DNA of 64,000 bases from RBC038 sp041390625. GTDB lineage: Bacteria > Chloroflexota > Dehalococcoidia > UBA2979. Each line of letters opens with the position of its first letter. Position 1 is the first letter of the stretch. Below the pieces are notes generated by a model, which saw only the letters and a list, made by a program, of their open reading frames with translations, did not search any database and had not been told where the DNA came from. Positions 15,764 to 23,452 of the stretch are shown piece after piece. Where the stretch lies: positions 317,763-381,762 of the forward strand of contig JAWKPM010000001.1 in assembly GCA_041390625.1 (NCBI GenBank), written 5' to 3'. The translations under genes and the position numbers were made by a program.

Positions 15764-17050
15764 ATGACGATGACCGATGACCCCACCGACCTCGAGGCGC
15801 CGGCGAACCCGACGGAGCGCCGCGCCCGACCTCGAAGGCGCCGGCGCGGCCGCCTCGTCGACCAGCCGCGCGTCCCGCTCGAGCTGACGCTGACCGGGAT
15901 GGCGCACGGCGGGTACGCCATCGGGCGGGCCCCCGACGGGCGAATCGTGTTCGTCTCCTACGGCATCCCCGGCGAGCGCGTGATCGCCGAGGTCACGGGC
16001 GAGGCGCCGAACTACATCCAGGCGACCGTCGTGCGTGTGCTTGAGGCCTCACCGCATCGCGTCGAGCCCCGATGTGGCTACTTCGGCCGCTGCGGCGGCT
16101 GCCAGCTGCAGCACGTCGAGTACGAGGAGCAGCTGCGGCTGAAGACGGCGATCGTCGACGAGCAGCTGAGGCGCATCGGCCACTTCGACGACCCGCCCGT
16201 CCTCGACATGCGAGGCATGGAGGACCCCTGGGGCTACCGCAACCACATGCGCTTCACGGTGCGGCGCGATGGCGATGTCGGCTTCATGGAGCGCGGCACG
16301 CATCGATTCCTGCGCATCGCGCACTGCGACATCGCGCTGGACGCCGTGAACGAGTCGCTATCCCTGATGCAGGGCCGCACCTTCGGCACGCGCCAGGCCT
16401 CGATTCGCGTGGGCGAGCACACCGGCGACGTGCTCGTGCAGCCGGCGCTGCAGTGGCGTCCCGGGCCTCGACGGCGGCTGCGCAGCGGGCAGCGCGCGTA
16501 CACCGAGGAGCTGCTTGGCACGACGTACCGCGTCTCCTCGTCGGCGTTCTTCCAGGTGAACACGCGGCAGGCCGAGGTGCTGGTCGAGCTGGCCCTGGAG
16601 CGGCTGCTGGAGCTCAATCCCGAGGTCGTGGTCGACGCCTACAGCGGCGTCGGGACGTTCGCGGCGCAGCTCGCCTCGAGCGTCCCGCGCGTCATCACCA
16701 TCGAGGCCCAGGCCGCCGCCGACGACGATGCGGCGGCGAACCTCGCTGGCTTCGACAACGTCACGAGGCTCGTCGGGAGCGTCGAGGCGCTCCTCCCCGG
16801 CCTCGAGCCGTCGCCCGACGCCGTCGTGATCGACCCGCCTCGGGCCGGTGTCGAGCGCGCGGTGATCGACGCCATCATCGCTTCCGATACACAGCGGCTC
16901 GTGTACGTCTCGTGCGAGCCCTCGACGCTCGCGCGCGACCTGCGACTGCTCGTCGACGGCGGCTTCGAGCTGCGCGAGGTGCAGCCCGTCGACATGTTCC
17001 CGCACACGCAGCACATCGAGTGCGTCTCCACGCTCGACCGCATCGGCTGA
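15764..17050 (+). CDS. TrmA/RumA-family RNA uracil-C5 methyltransferase
   Basis: SAM-dependent methyltransferase forming m5U in 23S rRNA or tRNA, 428 residues. An Arg-rich N-terminal tail (~15-35) is followed by a TRAM RNA-binding domain (LELTLTGMAHGGYAIGR to ~95). The Fe-S cluster motif is CGYFGRCGGCQLQH (Cys 104, 110, 113), with a fourth Cys later in IAHCDIAL. The SAM site is DAYSGVGTFAAQL, then IDPPRAGVE. The catalytic nucleophile is Cys384 in VSCEPSTLARDL. Whether it acts on rRNA (RlmD-like) or tRNA (TrmA-like) cannot be decided here. It heads an operon with maf (4-base gap) and a second methyltransferase. Confidence 0.92.
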   Translation: MTMTDDPTDLEAPANPTERRARPRRRRRGRLVDQPRVPLELTLTGMAHGGYAIGRAPDGRIVFVSYGIPGERVIAEVTGEAPNYIQATVVRVLEASPHRVEPRCGYFGRCGGCQLQHVEYEEQLRLKTAIVDEQLRRIGHFDDPPVLDMRGMEDPWGYRNHMRFTVRRDGDVGFMERGTHRFLRIAHCDIALDAVNESLSLMQGRTFGTRQASIRVGEHTGDVLVQPALQWRPGPRRRLRSGQRAYTEELLGTTYRVSSSAFFQVNTRQAEVLVELALERLLELNPEVVVDAYSGVGTFAAQLASSVPRVITIEAQAAADDDAAANLAGFDNVTRLVGSVEALLPGLEPSPDAVVIDPPRAGVERAVIDAIIASDTQRLVYVSCEPSTLARDLRLLVDGGFELREVQPVDMFPHTQHIECVSTLDRIG

Positions 17051-17054
17051 GTCC

Positions 17055-17684
17055 GTGAACCTGCCGAGGCAGAGAGTCATCCTCGCCTCCGCGTCGCCGC
17101 GGCGGCGCGAGCTGCTTGCCGCCCTCGATGTGCCGTTCGAGGTCGATGCGGCCGACGTCGACGAGTCCTCGGACGAGCGCGATGCGGCCCGCCTTGTGGA
17201 GGGCCTCGCGCTGCGGAAGGCGCGGGTCGTCGCCGAGCGCCACCGGGCGGCCCCCGTCCTGGCGGCCGACACGATCGTGCTCCTCGACGGACGTGTCCTC
17301 GGCAAGCCGGCCTCGCCCGCCGAGGCCGTCGCGATGCTCGAGGCGCTGCGCGACCGCAGCCACGAGGTCGTGACGGGCGTCGCCGTCCTGCGCGGTGACC
17401 GGTCCGCCGCCGACCACGTACGGACCGAGGTACGGATGCGCGCCTACTCCGACACCGAGGTCACTCGTTACGTCGAGCGCGGCGAGCCCTTCGACAAGGC
17501 CGGCGGCTACGCCATCCAGGACCTCGAGTTCCGGCCCGGCGTAGTCGATGGCTGCGAGTGCTCAGTCATCGGGCTGCCGTTGTGGACGACGAGGCGGCTG
17601 CTGCGCGCGGCGGGTGGCCTCGAGCTCACGTCGCCGGCCCTCGAGCGCTGCGCGCGCTGCCCGCTCGCCGAGGCCCCTCGATGA
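17055..17684 (+). CDS. maf: Maf-like nucleoside-triphosphate pyrophosphatase
   Basis: Hydrolyses non-canonical or excess dTTP/UTP-type nucleotides to monophosphates (house-cleaning), 209 residues. The family signature begins ILASASPRRRELL near the N-terminus, followed by VLAADTIVLLDGRVLGKP, SHEVVTGVAV and the C-terminal DKAGGYAIQ block. The GTG start is 4 bases after the upstream TGA, and its stop overlaps the next ATG as ATGA, so all three genes are translationally coupled. The extra C-terminal ~20 residues carry CARCPL, a short cysteine pair of unknown purpose. Confidence 0.92.
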   Translation: MNLPRQRVILASASPRRRELLAALDVPFEVDAADVDESSDERDAARLVEGLALRKARVVAERHRAAPVLAADTIVLLDGRVLGKPASPAEAVAMLEALRDRSHEVVTGVAVLRGDRSAADHVRTEVRMRAYSDTEVTRYVERGEPFDKAGGYAIQDLEFRPGVVDGCECSVIGLPLWTTRRLLRAAGGLELTSPALERCARCPLAEAPR

Positions 17685-18277
17685 CAGCACTCGGCCGGCG
17701 CTGGTTCGCCTGGGTCTACGACGTGTTCGGCACCATGCTCACGCGAGCGACGATGCCGCAGCGCCGGGCACTCCTCGAGGGGCTCGACGGCCGCGTCCTC
17801 GAGATCGGCTGTGGCCCGGGCAACAACTTCCCGCTCTACCCTCCGGGCCTCGAGGTGGTGGCCACAGACATCAGCGAGCCGATGCTCGAGCGCGCCCGCA
17901 CCGCAGCGCGCGGTGCCCGCGCGTCGATCACCGTCGAACTGGCGGATGTCGAGGCACTGCCGTTCGCCGATGCGAGCTTCGACGCAACCGTCGGCGTGTG
18001 GGTGTTGTGTTCCATCGACCAGCCTCGTGCGCTCCGTGAGCTGCATCGAGTCTTGCGACCCGGCGGCGCGCTCCGGCTCTGGGAGCATGTGCGCTCCGAG
18101 CACGCCGCCGTCGCGACGCTGCAGCGTGTCGCGACCCCGGCGTGGGGCGTGGTCGCCGACGGCTGCCACCTCGATCGCGACACGGTCGGCGCTGTACGGG
18201 CCGCCGGATTCGAGGTCGAGCGTGCCGACGGCGATAGGCCGGCGCATGTGCTCATCGTCGCGAGGCGACCGGTCTAG
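17681..18277 (+). CDS. Class I SAM-dependent methyltransferase (UbiE/small-molecule type)
   Basis: A 198-residue methyltransferase with motif I LEIGCGPGNNFPLYP, the acidic motif II VVATDISEPMLERAR, LADVEALPFADASFD and the post-motif LRPGGALRLWEHVRSEH. It resembles small SAM enzymes of the methyltransferase-11/UbiE group; substrate unknown. The ATG overlaps the maf stop (ATGA). Its TAG at 18275-18277 shares the CTAG tetranucleotide with the stop of the convergent gene ending at 18274. Confidence 0.85.
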   Translation: MTALGRRWFAWVYDVFGTMLTRATMPQRRALLEGLDGRVLEIGCGPGNNFPLYPPGLEVVATDISEPMLERARTAARGARASITVELADVEALPFADASFDATVGVWVLCSIDQPRALRELHRVLRPGGALRLWEHVRSEHAAVATLQRVATPAWGVVADGCHLDRDTVGAVRAAGFEVERADGDRPAHVLIVARRPV

Positions 18278-18837
18278 CCCCCTCGCACGACAAGCACCTC
18301 GCCGATGACGGTCGAGAGCTGCAGCCGCAGCCGTCGCTCGAAACGCTCGTAGCCCTCGGTGCGCTGGTGCAGGTCGCGCGCAAAGCCCTCCTCGCGGTTC
18401 CCCAGCACCTCGACGGCGCCCACGATCGCCTGAGCCGTAGCGTCGACGCCGACGTCGTGCGGCACGCGCACGTGCACGGCCCCGATCCAGCACAGGACGC
18501 GGAGCTCCGTCTCGCCCTCGGGCAGGTCGGCGTCCCGCAGGTCGAGTGAGATGTCGCCGAGGACCGTCGAGATCACCGCGTCCTGCACGCGCATCCCGCT
18601 CGCGCCCTGGACGTGGCCAATGGCTCGCCGCAGGCGCCTCGAGAACCGGCGCACGCGCCACGCCGCGAGGAAGGCGAGCACCCCGAGCGCGACGAATGCG
18701 AGGCCGAACGCCGCCCCCAGCAGGCCAGCCACGCCGAGCGGCCGGGTGCCCGTGCTGTCGAGCAGGAAGATCGCGCCGAGTAGCACGAGGTATGTGCCGA
18801 CGGTGATCGGCAGCACATCGGACAGGCGCGCCGTCAT
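18274..18837 (-). CDS. LiaF-like membrane protein (C-terminal LiaF domain)
   Basis: A 187-residue protein with two hydrophobic helices (~10-75) and a basic hinge (WRVRRFSRRLRRA). A beta-rich domain (~85-180) contains ISTVLGDISLDLRDADLP and LRVLCWIGAVHVRVPHDVGV, the pattern of the LiaF C-terminal domain implicated in sensing envelope stress. The ATG at 18837 is preceded by GGAGGCGG. Just upstream on the same strand lies a 53-residue gene resembling the short membrane domain usually found at the N-terminus of such proteins, so the pair may act together. Confidence 0.75.
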   Translation of the reverse strand: MTARLSDVLPITVGTYLVLLGAIFLLDSTGTRPLGVAGLLGAAFGLAFVALGVLAFLAAWRVRRFSRRLRRAIGHVQGASGMRVQDAVISTVLGDISLDLRDADLPEGETELRVLCWIGAVHVRVPHDVGVDATAQAIVGAVEVLGNREEGFARDLHQRTEGYERFERRLRLQLSTVIGEVLVVRGG

Positions 18838-18935
18838 CGAGGCACCGCCTCCCGCCTCAACGTCCGACGCGCTGCGAAATACCCCTCGAGGGGGACGCGT
18901 GCGGCGGTCGTCTCGCACACCGTCGGCACCAGGCG

Positions 18936-19097
18936 CTAACGGGACCGGCGCCAGCGGCGGGCGCGCTCATAGATGATGAGCAGCCCGAGGCCGATCAAGG
19001 TGAGTGGCCAGAGCTCATCGAAGCCCGCCTGCGTGATGCCGAGGGACTCGAGAAGAACGATCACGCCGATGATGACGAGCACCAGTCCGAATGCCAC
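18936..19097 (-). CDS. Small two-helix membrane protein (LiaI/LiaF N-terminal-like)
   Basis: A 53-residue protein beginning MAFGLVLVIIGVIVLLESLG and ending in a basic tail (YERARRWRRSR). Two transmembrane helices are separated by a short loop with FDELWPLTLIGLG, the arrangement of the small membrane domain (DUF5668-like) found in LiaF/LiaI-type proteins. GTG start with GAGGAG 5 bases upstream. It precedes the LiaF-like gene by 98 bases on the same strand. A TACAAT -10-like element lies upstream at 19157-19162 (minus). Confidence 0.7.
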   Translation of the reverse strand: MAFGLVLVIIGVIVLLESLGITQAGFDELWPLTLIGLGLLIIYERARRWRRSR

Positions 19098-19267
19098 GAT
19101 CGCTCCTCACGGTGCCCCGCGGGCCTGCCTCGCGTGGTGGGCGGGGGCATGGTTCGATTGTAGTGAGCGCGACCTCGCACCCGCGAGGCCGTCCTGGGTA
19201 CAGCGCGACGACGCCGTGAGTTACCATCAATCTTTGTTTGGTGGAACGCGCCGGAAGGGCAACATCG

Positions 19268-19978
19268 ATGGCCAATGAAGCAACCGGCGCACCGATCATC
19301 GAGGTGAACGACCTCGTGAAGACCTACGACACGGGTGCCGTCCTCGTGCAGGCGTTGCGCGGCGTCTCGATGTCGGTCGGGCGCGGCGAGATGGTCGCGA
19401 TCATGGGCCCATCGGGCTGCGGAAAGACGACGCTGCTGAACTGCCTGTCGGGCATCGACGAGCCGACGTCGGGCGTCGTGCGCATCGAGGGCACGGACCT
19501 CGCCAGCCTCGATGACGACACGCGCACGAACTACCGCGCGCGACGCATGGGCTTCGTCTTCCAGTTCTACAACCTGCTCCCGGTCCTCTCGGCCGCCGAG
19601 AACGTCGAGCTCCCGCTGCTTGTCTCCGGAACCTCGCCCGGCGAGGCCCGCGAGCGCGCCATGTCCGCGCTCGAGCGCGTCGGGCTTGCTCAGGTCTGGC
19701 GCCAGCGCCCTGCCGAGCTGTCCGGCGGCCAGCGGCAGCGCGTCACGATCGCGCGCGCCCTGGTGAACGACCCCGCCATCGTGTGGGCCGACGAGCCGAC
19801 GGGCGACCTCGACTCCGCGACGGCGGGCGAGATCATGAACCTGATGCAGTCCCTCAACGAGGAGCAGCAGCAGACCTTCGTCATCGTCTCCCACGACCGA
19901 GGCGTGGCCGAGCGCTGCCACCGCATCGTGCACATGCGCGACGGCGCGATCGAGCGCGAGGAGCGCAACCATGGATAG
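19268..19978 (+). CDS. ABC transporter ATP-binding protein (LolD/MacB type)
   Basis: A 236-residue ATPase that powers the permease encoded immediately downstream. It has Walker A GPSGCGKTTLLN, the Q-loop VFQFYNLLPVLSAAEN typical of the LolD/MacB/FtsE branch, the signature LSGGQRQRVTIARAL, Walker B VWADEPTGDLDS and the switch VSHDRGVAERC. The ATG at 19268 follows GGAAGGG. Its stop overlaps the permease start by 8 bases, indicating coupled translation and a complex of the two products. A TACCAT -10-like element lies at 19222-19227. Confidence 0.95.
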   Translation: MANEATGAPIIEVNDLVKTYDTGAVLVQALRGVSMSVGRGEMVAIMGPSGCGKTTLLNCLSGIDEPTSGVVRIEGTDLASLDDDTRTNYRARRMGFVFQFYNLLPVLSAAENVELPLLVSGTSPGEARERAMSALERVGLAQVWRQRPAELSGGQRQRVTIARALVNDPAIVWADEPTGDLDSATAGEIMNLMQSLNEEQQQTFVIVSHDRGVAERCHRIVHMRDGAIEREERNHG

Positions 19979-22900
19979 CCTCTTCGGCATCCCACTCACG
20001 AGCATCATGATCGGGCTGCTGATCCTGCTCGCGGTCGCCCTCGGCGCCGTCGGGTACGTGGCACTGCGGCAGCCACTCCTACTGCGAATGGGCCTGCGAA
20101 ACATTCGACGTCGAGCCTCGCAGACGACCCTGATCGTCGTCGGGCTGATGCTCTCGACGCTGATCATCAGCGCGGCGTTCGCGACCGGCGACACGGTCGG
20201 CTACTCGATCACCAACGAGGTCTACAACCAGCTCCAGGAAACCGACCTCGTCATCTCCTTCGACCCCGATCGAGCCGAGGTCGGTGCGCCCCAGCACCTG
20301 ACGAACGCTGACGTCGAGGCGTTTCGCGCTCAGTTCGCCTCGAACCCGGACATCGACGGCATCACCAGCGCCGTCGAGTTCGGCGCGCCCGTCATTAACA
20401 CTGAGCGCCGCCTCTCCGAGCCGACGGCCCGGGTCCTCGGCGTCGACCCGGCGACGGTCGACCAGTTCGGCGGCCTACGCCTGCTCAACGGAGAGCACGT
20501 CTCGGCGACCTCGCTCACCGACACGGTCGCGTACATCACGCAGGACCTCGCCGACTCGATCGACAGCGGCGCGGGCGACACAGTCACCATCTTCTTCGAC
20601 AACCAGCCGTACCAGTTCCAGATCGGGAACGTCATTCAGGACGTCGCGGCAACGGTGCAGGTCTTCGGCTCAGGCGGCGGCGGCGCGCTCGTCACGACCA
20701 TCGAGACAGCACGTTCGATCACCAACCGACCCGACGAGGTCGACTCGATTGCCGTCTCCGTGGCGGGTGGCGTCCGAAACAACCTCGACCGCACCGACGC
20801 CGTCGAGTCCGAGATCAACGACTACCTCGACACCCCCGGCGCGATTCCCGCACAGGTCGCCACCACCAAGCCCGAGCTCGTGGACCTCGCAGCGACCATC
20901 GGCTCGTTCTTCGTGACCTTCTTCGTGCTGTTCGGCCTGTTCTCGATCGCGGCCGGCGTGCTGCTGATCTTCCTGATCTTCATCATGCTCGCCGCCGAGC
21001 GGCGCTCGGAGATGGGGATGGCGCGCGCCATCGGCATGACGCGCCTCCACCTGACCGAGTCGTTCCTCGCCGAGGGCATGGCGTACAACCTCGGCTCGGC
21101 CGCGGTGGGCGGACTGCTCGGGATCGGGGTCGCGTACATCCTGATCCTCGTGATGGGGCAGATCTTCGGCGACGACGCCGGCTTCTCGATTGCCTTCCAC
21201 GTGAATCCTCAGGGCTTCGTCGTCGCCTACAGCCTCGGCGTCGTGCTCACCTTCATCACCGTCGTCTTCTCCTCGTGGCGCGCGTCGAACCTCAATATCG
21301 TGCGCGCGATCCGAGACCTGCCCGAGCCGAACCCGCTCCGAGACTCCCAGTCCAGCCTGCGCGGGCTCTGGCGAGCCGCGCTCGGCGCGCTCTGGTACCT
21401 GATGTGGATCGGGATGGCGAGCCTTTGGGTCGTCGCCGGCATCGCGCTCTTCGCCATTGGCCTCGGGACATTCGGCCTCGGCATGATCGCCGGTCTACTC
21501 CTGGCGGCGTTCTTCATCGCGGGCGCGCGGTCGTGCGCGAAGCCGTGGTCGGAGGTTCGAGGGCTGAGGCGGATCATCTACCTGCTGTGGTGGGTGGCGT
21601 TCAGTGTGCTCGCGCTCGTGACGTGGCTCCTGCTGCGGACGCGCGCCTGGGCGAACCGCTACCGCAACGCCGGTGGCTGGGCCGTCTGGATGGTCATCTT
21701 CGGCGTGCTGTTCACGTACCTCGGTGGCTGGGTGTGGGGGCAGGCCTTCGCCTACACCGCCGGAACGACGCTCTTCGTCTTCGCAATCGCGATGCTCGCG
21801 GTCTACTTCGGCATGGCGGCCCGGCCCGCGTTCACGACCGCCGGTCTCCTCCTCGTCTGGTACTGGCTGCTGCCGCTGCCGTTCTCGCTCTTCGGCAAGG
21901 ACGGCTGGACCGACCCGGTGGGCGGTCTCGTGAAGCTGCTCGGGCTGCCCGAGACGAAGGAGATCAACGGCAACATCGAGATGTTCTTCGTCTCCGGGAT
22001 CAGCATCACGGCGGCGGCGACGATCGTGGTGGTGTTCAACGCCGGCTGGTTCCTGGGCGCGGCGAACCGCCTCGGTGCACTGCTCGGCGGCGCGATGCCC
22101 GCCGTGCGGACGGCCATCTCGTACCCACTCGCCTCGAGATTCCGCACAGGCATGACGCTGTCGATGTTCTGTCTCGTGGTGTTCAGCCTCGTGGTCATGT
22201 CGACGCTGAACTCGAACTTCACGCAGCTGTTTCTGGGCGAGGACGCGCGCGCCGGCTTCGACGTCATCGTCCGCACCAGTGCCAACAACCCGATCGACAA
22301 CCTCGAGGCCGACCTCCAGGCCGCCGGCTACGACACGGCCGCGAACATCGAGGGCGTGGGCCGCTTCACGAGCCTGTTCATCGATGGCCGCGAGCAGAAC
22401 GCCGCAACCACCGCCGATGACAACGGCTACCGGTCGCTCCTCGTGCAGGGTGCGGACCCGGAGCTCTTCCGCCTCGGGCGCATCCCGCTACAGCTGCGCG
22501 CTGCCGGCTACGAGACCGATCAGCAGGTGTTCGACGCCATCGACGCAGATCCGACGCTGGCGATCATCGATGCCAACCTCCTCACCATCCCGGGGCAGAT
22601 CGGCGTGGGTGACGACGCCTTCCGTCTCGAAGAGACCGAGGCTGACCTTCGAGACACTGCCTGGCAGCCGATTCCCGTCACGATCCGCGACCCCGAGACG
22701 GGGATGGAGCAGACGCTCAACATCATCGGCGTCGTCGAGCCGCAGGTGACCGCCGTCCTCTTCGAGTTCTCGGCGATCATCACCTCGGAACAGGCGATCA
22801 GCGGATTCGAGAACGATGGCCACGTCTTCCTCGTGAACACCGTCGACGGCTCCGATGCGGCGGCCCTCCGGGTCGCGCGCGACATCGAGTCCGCGCTCCT

Positions 22901-23369
22901 CGAGCGAGGCGCCCAGTCCGACTCGATCCCCGATCTCATCGACACGGCGGCGGGCCAGTCGACCGCCTTCCAGTTGCTCTTCGAGGGCTTCATGGGCCTC
23001 GGGCTGATCGTGGGCATCGCCGCCCTCGGCGTGATCGCGTTCCGCACGGTGGTCGAACGACGGCAGCAGATCGGCATGCTGCGCGCGATCGGCTACACGA
23101 GGCGGCTGATCGCCCTCTCGTTCTTCCTCGAGTCGTCCTTCATCGCGTTGACCGGCACGGCGATGGGATTCCTGCTCGGGCTGGCGCTCTCGTACAACCT
23201 GCTCACGAGCCCGGACTTCACGGGCGGCACCGAGATCGACTTCAGCGTGCCGTGGTTCCGCCTCGCACTCATCGGCGGCATCGCCTACGGCGCGAGCGCC
23301 CTCATGACGCTGATCCCGGCCCGCGCCGCCTCGCGCGTCCCGGTCGCCGAGGCCCTGCGATACGAGTAG
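19971..23369 (+). CDS. Large FtsX/MacB-type ABC transporter permease
   Basis: A 1132-residue permease with the layout of two FtsX modules. One N-terminal helix is followed by an extracytoplasmic MacB-periplasmic-core-like domain (~60-290), then three helices of the first FtsX domain (~310-450). An unusual central block of about six to eight extra hydrophobic helices (~465-680) follows. After it come a second extracytoplasmic domain (~730-990) and a final FtsX domain with the AIGYTRRLIALSF motif (~1000-1132). Such MacB/DevC-like systems extrude lipids, peptides or siderophores rather than import. The substrate is not evident. It overlaps the ATPase gene by 8 bases and ends before a bidirectional terminator. 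Confidence 0.88.
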   Translation: MDSLFGIPLTSIMIGLLILLAVALGAVGYVALRQPLLLRMGLRNIRRRASQTTLIVVGLMLSTLIISAAFATGDTVGYSITNEVYNQLQETDLVISFDPDRAEVGAPQHLTNADVEAFRAQFASNPDIDGITSAVEFGAPVINTERRLSEPTARVLGVDPATVDQFGGLRLLNGEHVSATSLTDTVAYITQDLADSIDSGAGDTVTIFFDNQPYQFQIGNVIQDVAATVQVFGSGGGGALVTTIETARSITNRPDEVDSIAVSVAGGVRNNLDRTDAVESEINDYLDTPGAIPAQVATTKPELVDLAATIGSFFVTFFVLFGLFSIAAGVLLIFLIFIMLAAERRSEMGMARAIGMTRLHLTESFLAEGMAYNLGSAAVGGLLGIGVAYILILVMGQIFGDDAGFSIAFHVNPQGFVVAYSLGVVLTFITVVFSSWRASNLNIVRAIRDLPEPNPLRDSQSSLRGLWRAALGALWYLMWIGMASLWVVAGIALFAIGLGTFGLGMIAGLLLAAFFIAGARSCAKPWSEVRGLRRIIYLLWWVAFSVLALVTWLLLRTRAWANRYRNAGGWAVWMVIFGVLFTYLGGWVWGQAFAYTAGTTLFVFAIAMLAVYFGMAARPAFTTAGLLLVWYWLLPLPFSLFGKDGWTDPVGGLVKLLGLPETKEINGNIEMFFVSGISITAAATIVVVFNAGWFLGAANRLGALLGGAMPAVRTAISYPLASRFRTGMTLSMFCLVVFSLVVMSTLNSNFTQLFLGEDARAGFDVIVRTSANNPIDNLEADLQAAGYDTAANIEGVGRFTSLFIDGREQNAATTADDNGYRSLLVQGADPELFRLGRIPLQLRAAGYETDQQVFDAIDADPTLAIIDANLLTIPGQIGVGDDAFRLEETEADLRDTAWQPIPVTIRDPETGMEQTLNIIGVVEPQVTAVLFEFSAIITSEQAISGFENDGHVFLVNTVDGSDAAALRVARDIESALLERGAQSDSIPDLIDTAAGQSTAFQLLFEGFMGLGLIVGIAALGVIAFRTVVERRQQIGMLRAIGYTRRLIALSFFLESSFIALTGTAMGFLLGLALSYNLLTSPDFTGGTEIDFSVPWFRLALIGGIAYGASALMTLIPARAASRVPVAEALRYE

Positions 23370-23395
23370 GCGAAGCCGTCGCTCAGACGAGAAGC

Positions 23396-23427
23396 ACGAG
23401 GCCCCTCGCAAACACGAGGGGCCTCGT
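23396..23427. terminator. Bidirectional hairpin between permease and gltB
   Basis: A 13-bp perfect stem (23396-23408 with 23415-23427) around a 6-base loop. It lies between two convergent stop codons at 23369 and 23453. Confidence 0.75.
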
Positions 23428-23452
23428 TGATCTCGTTGCGACGTGACGTGCC

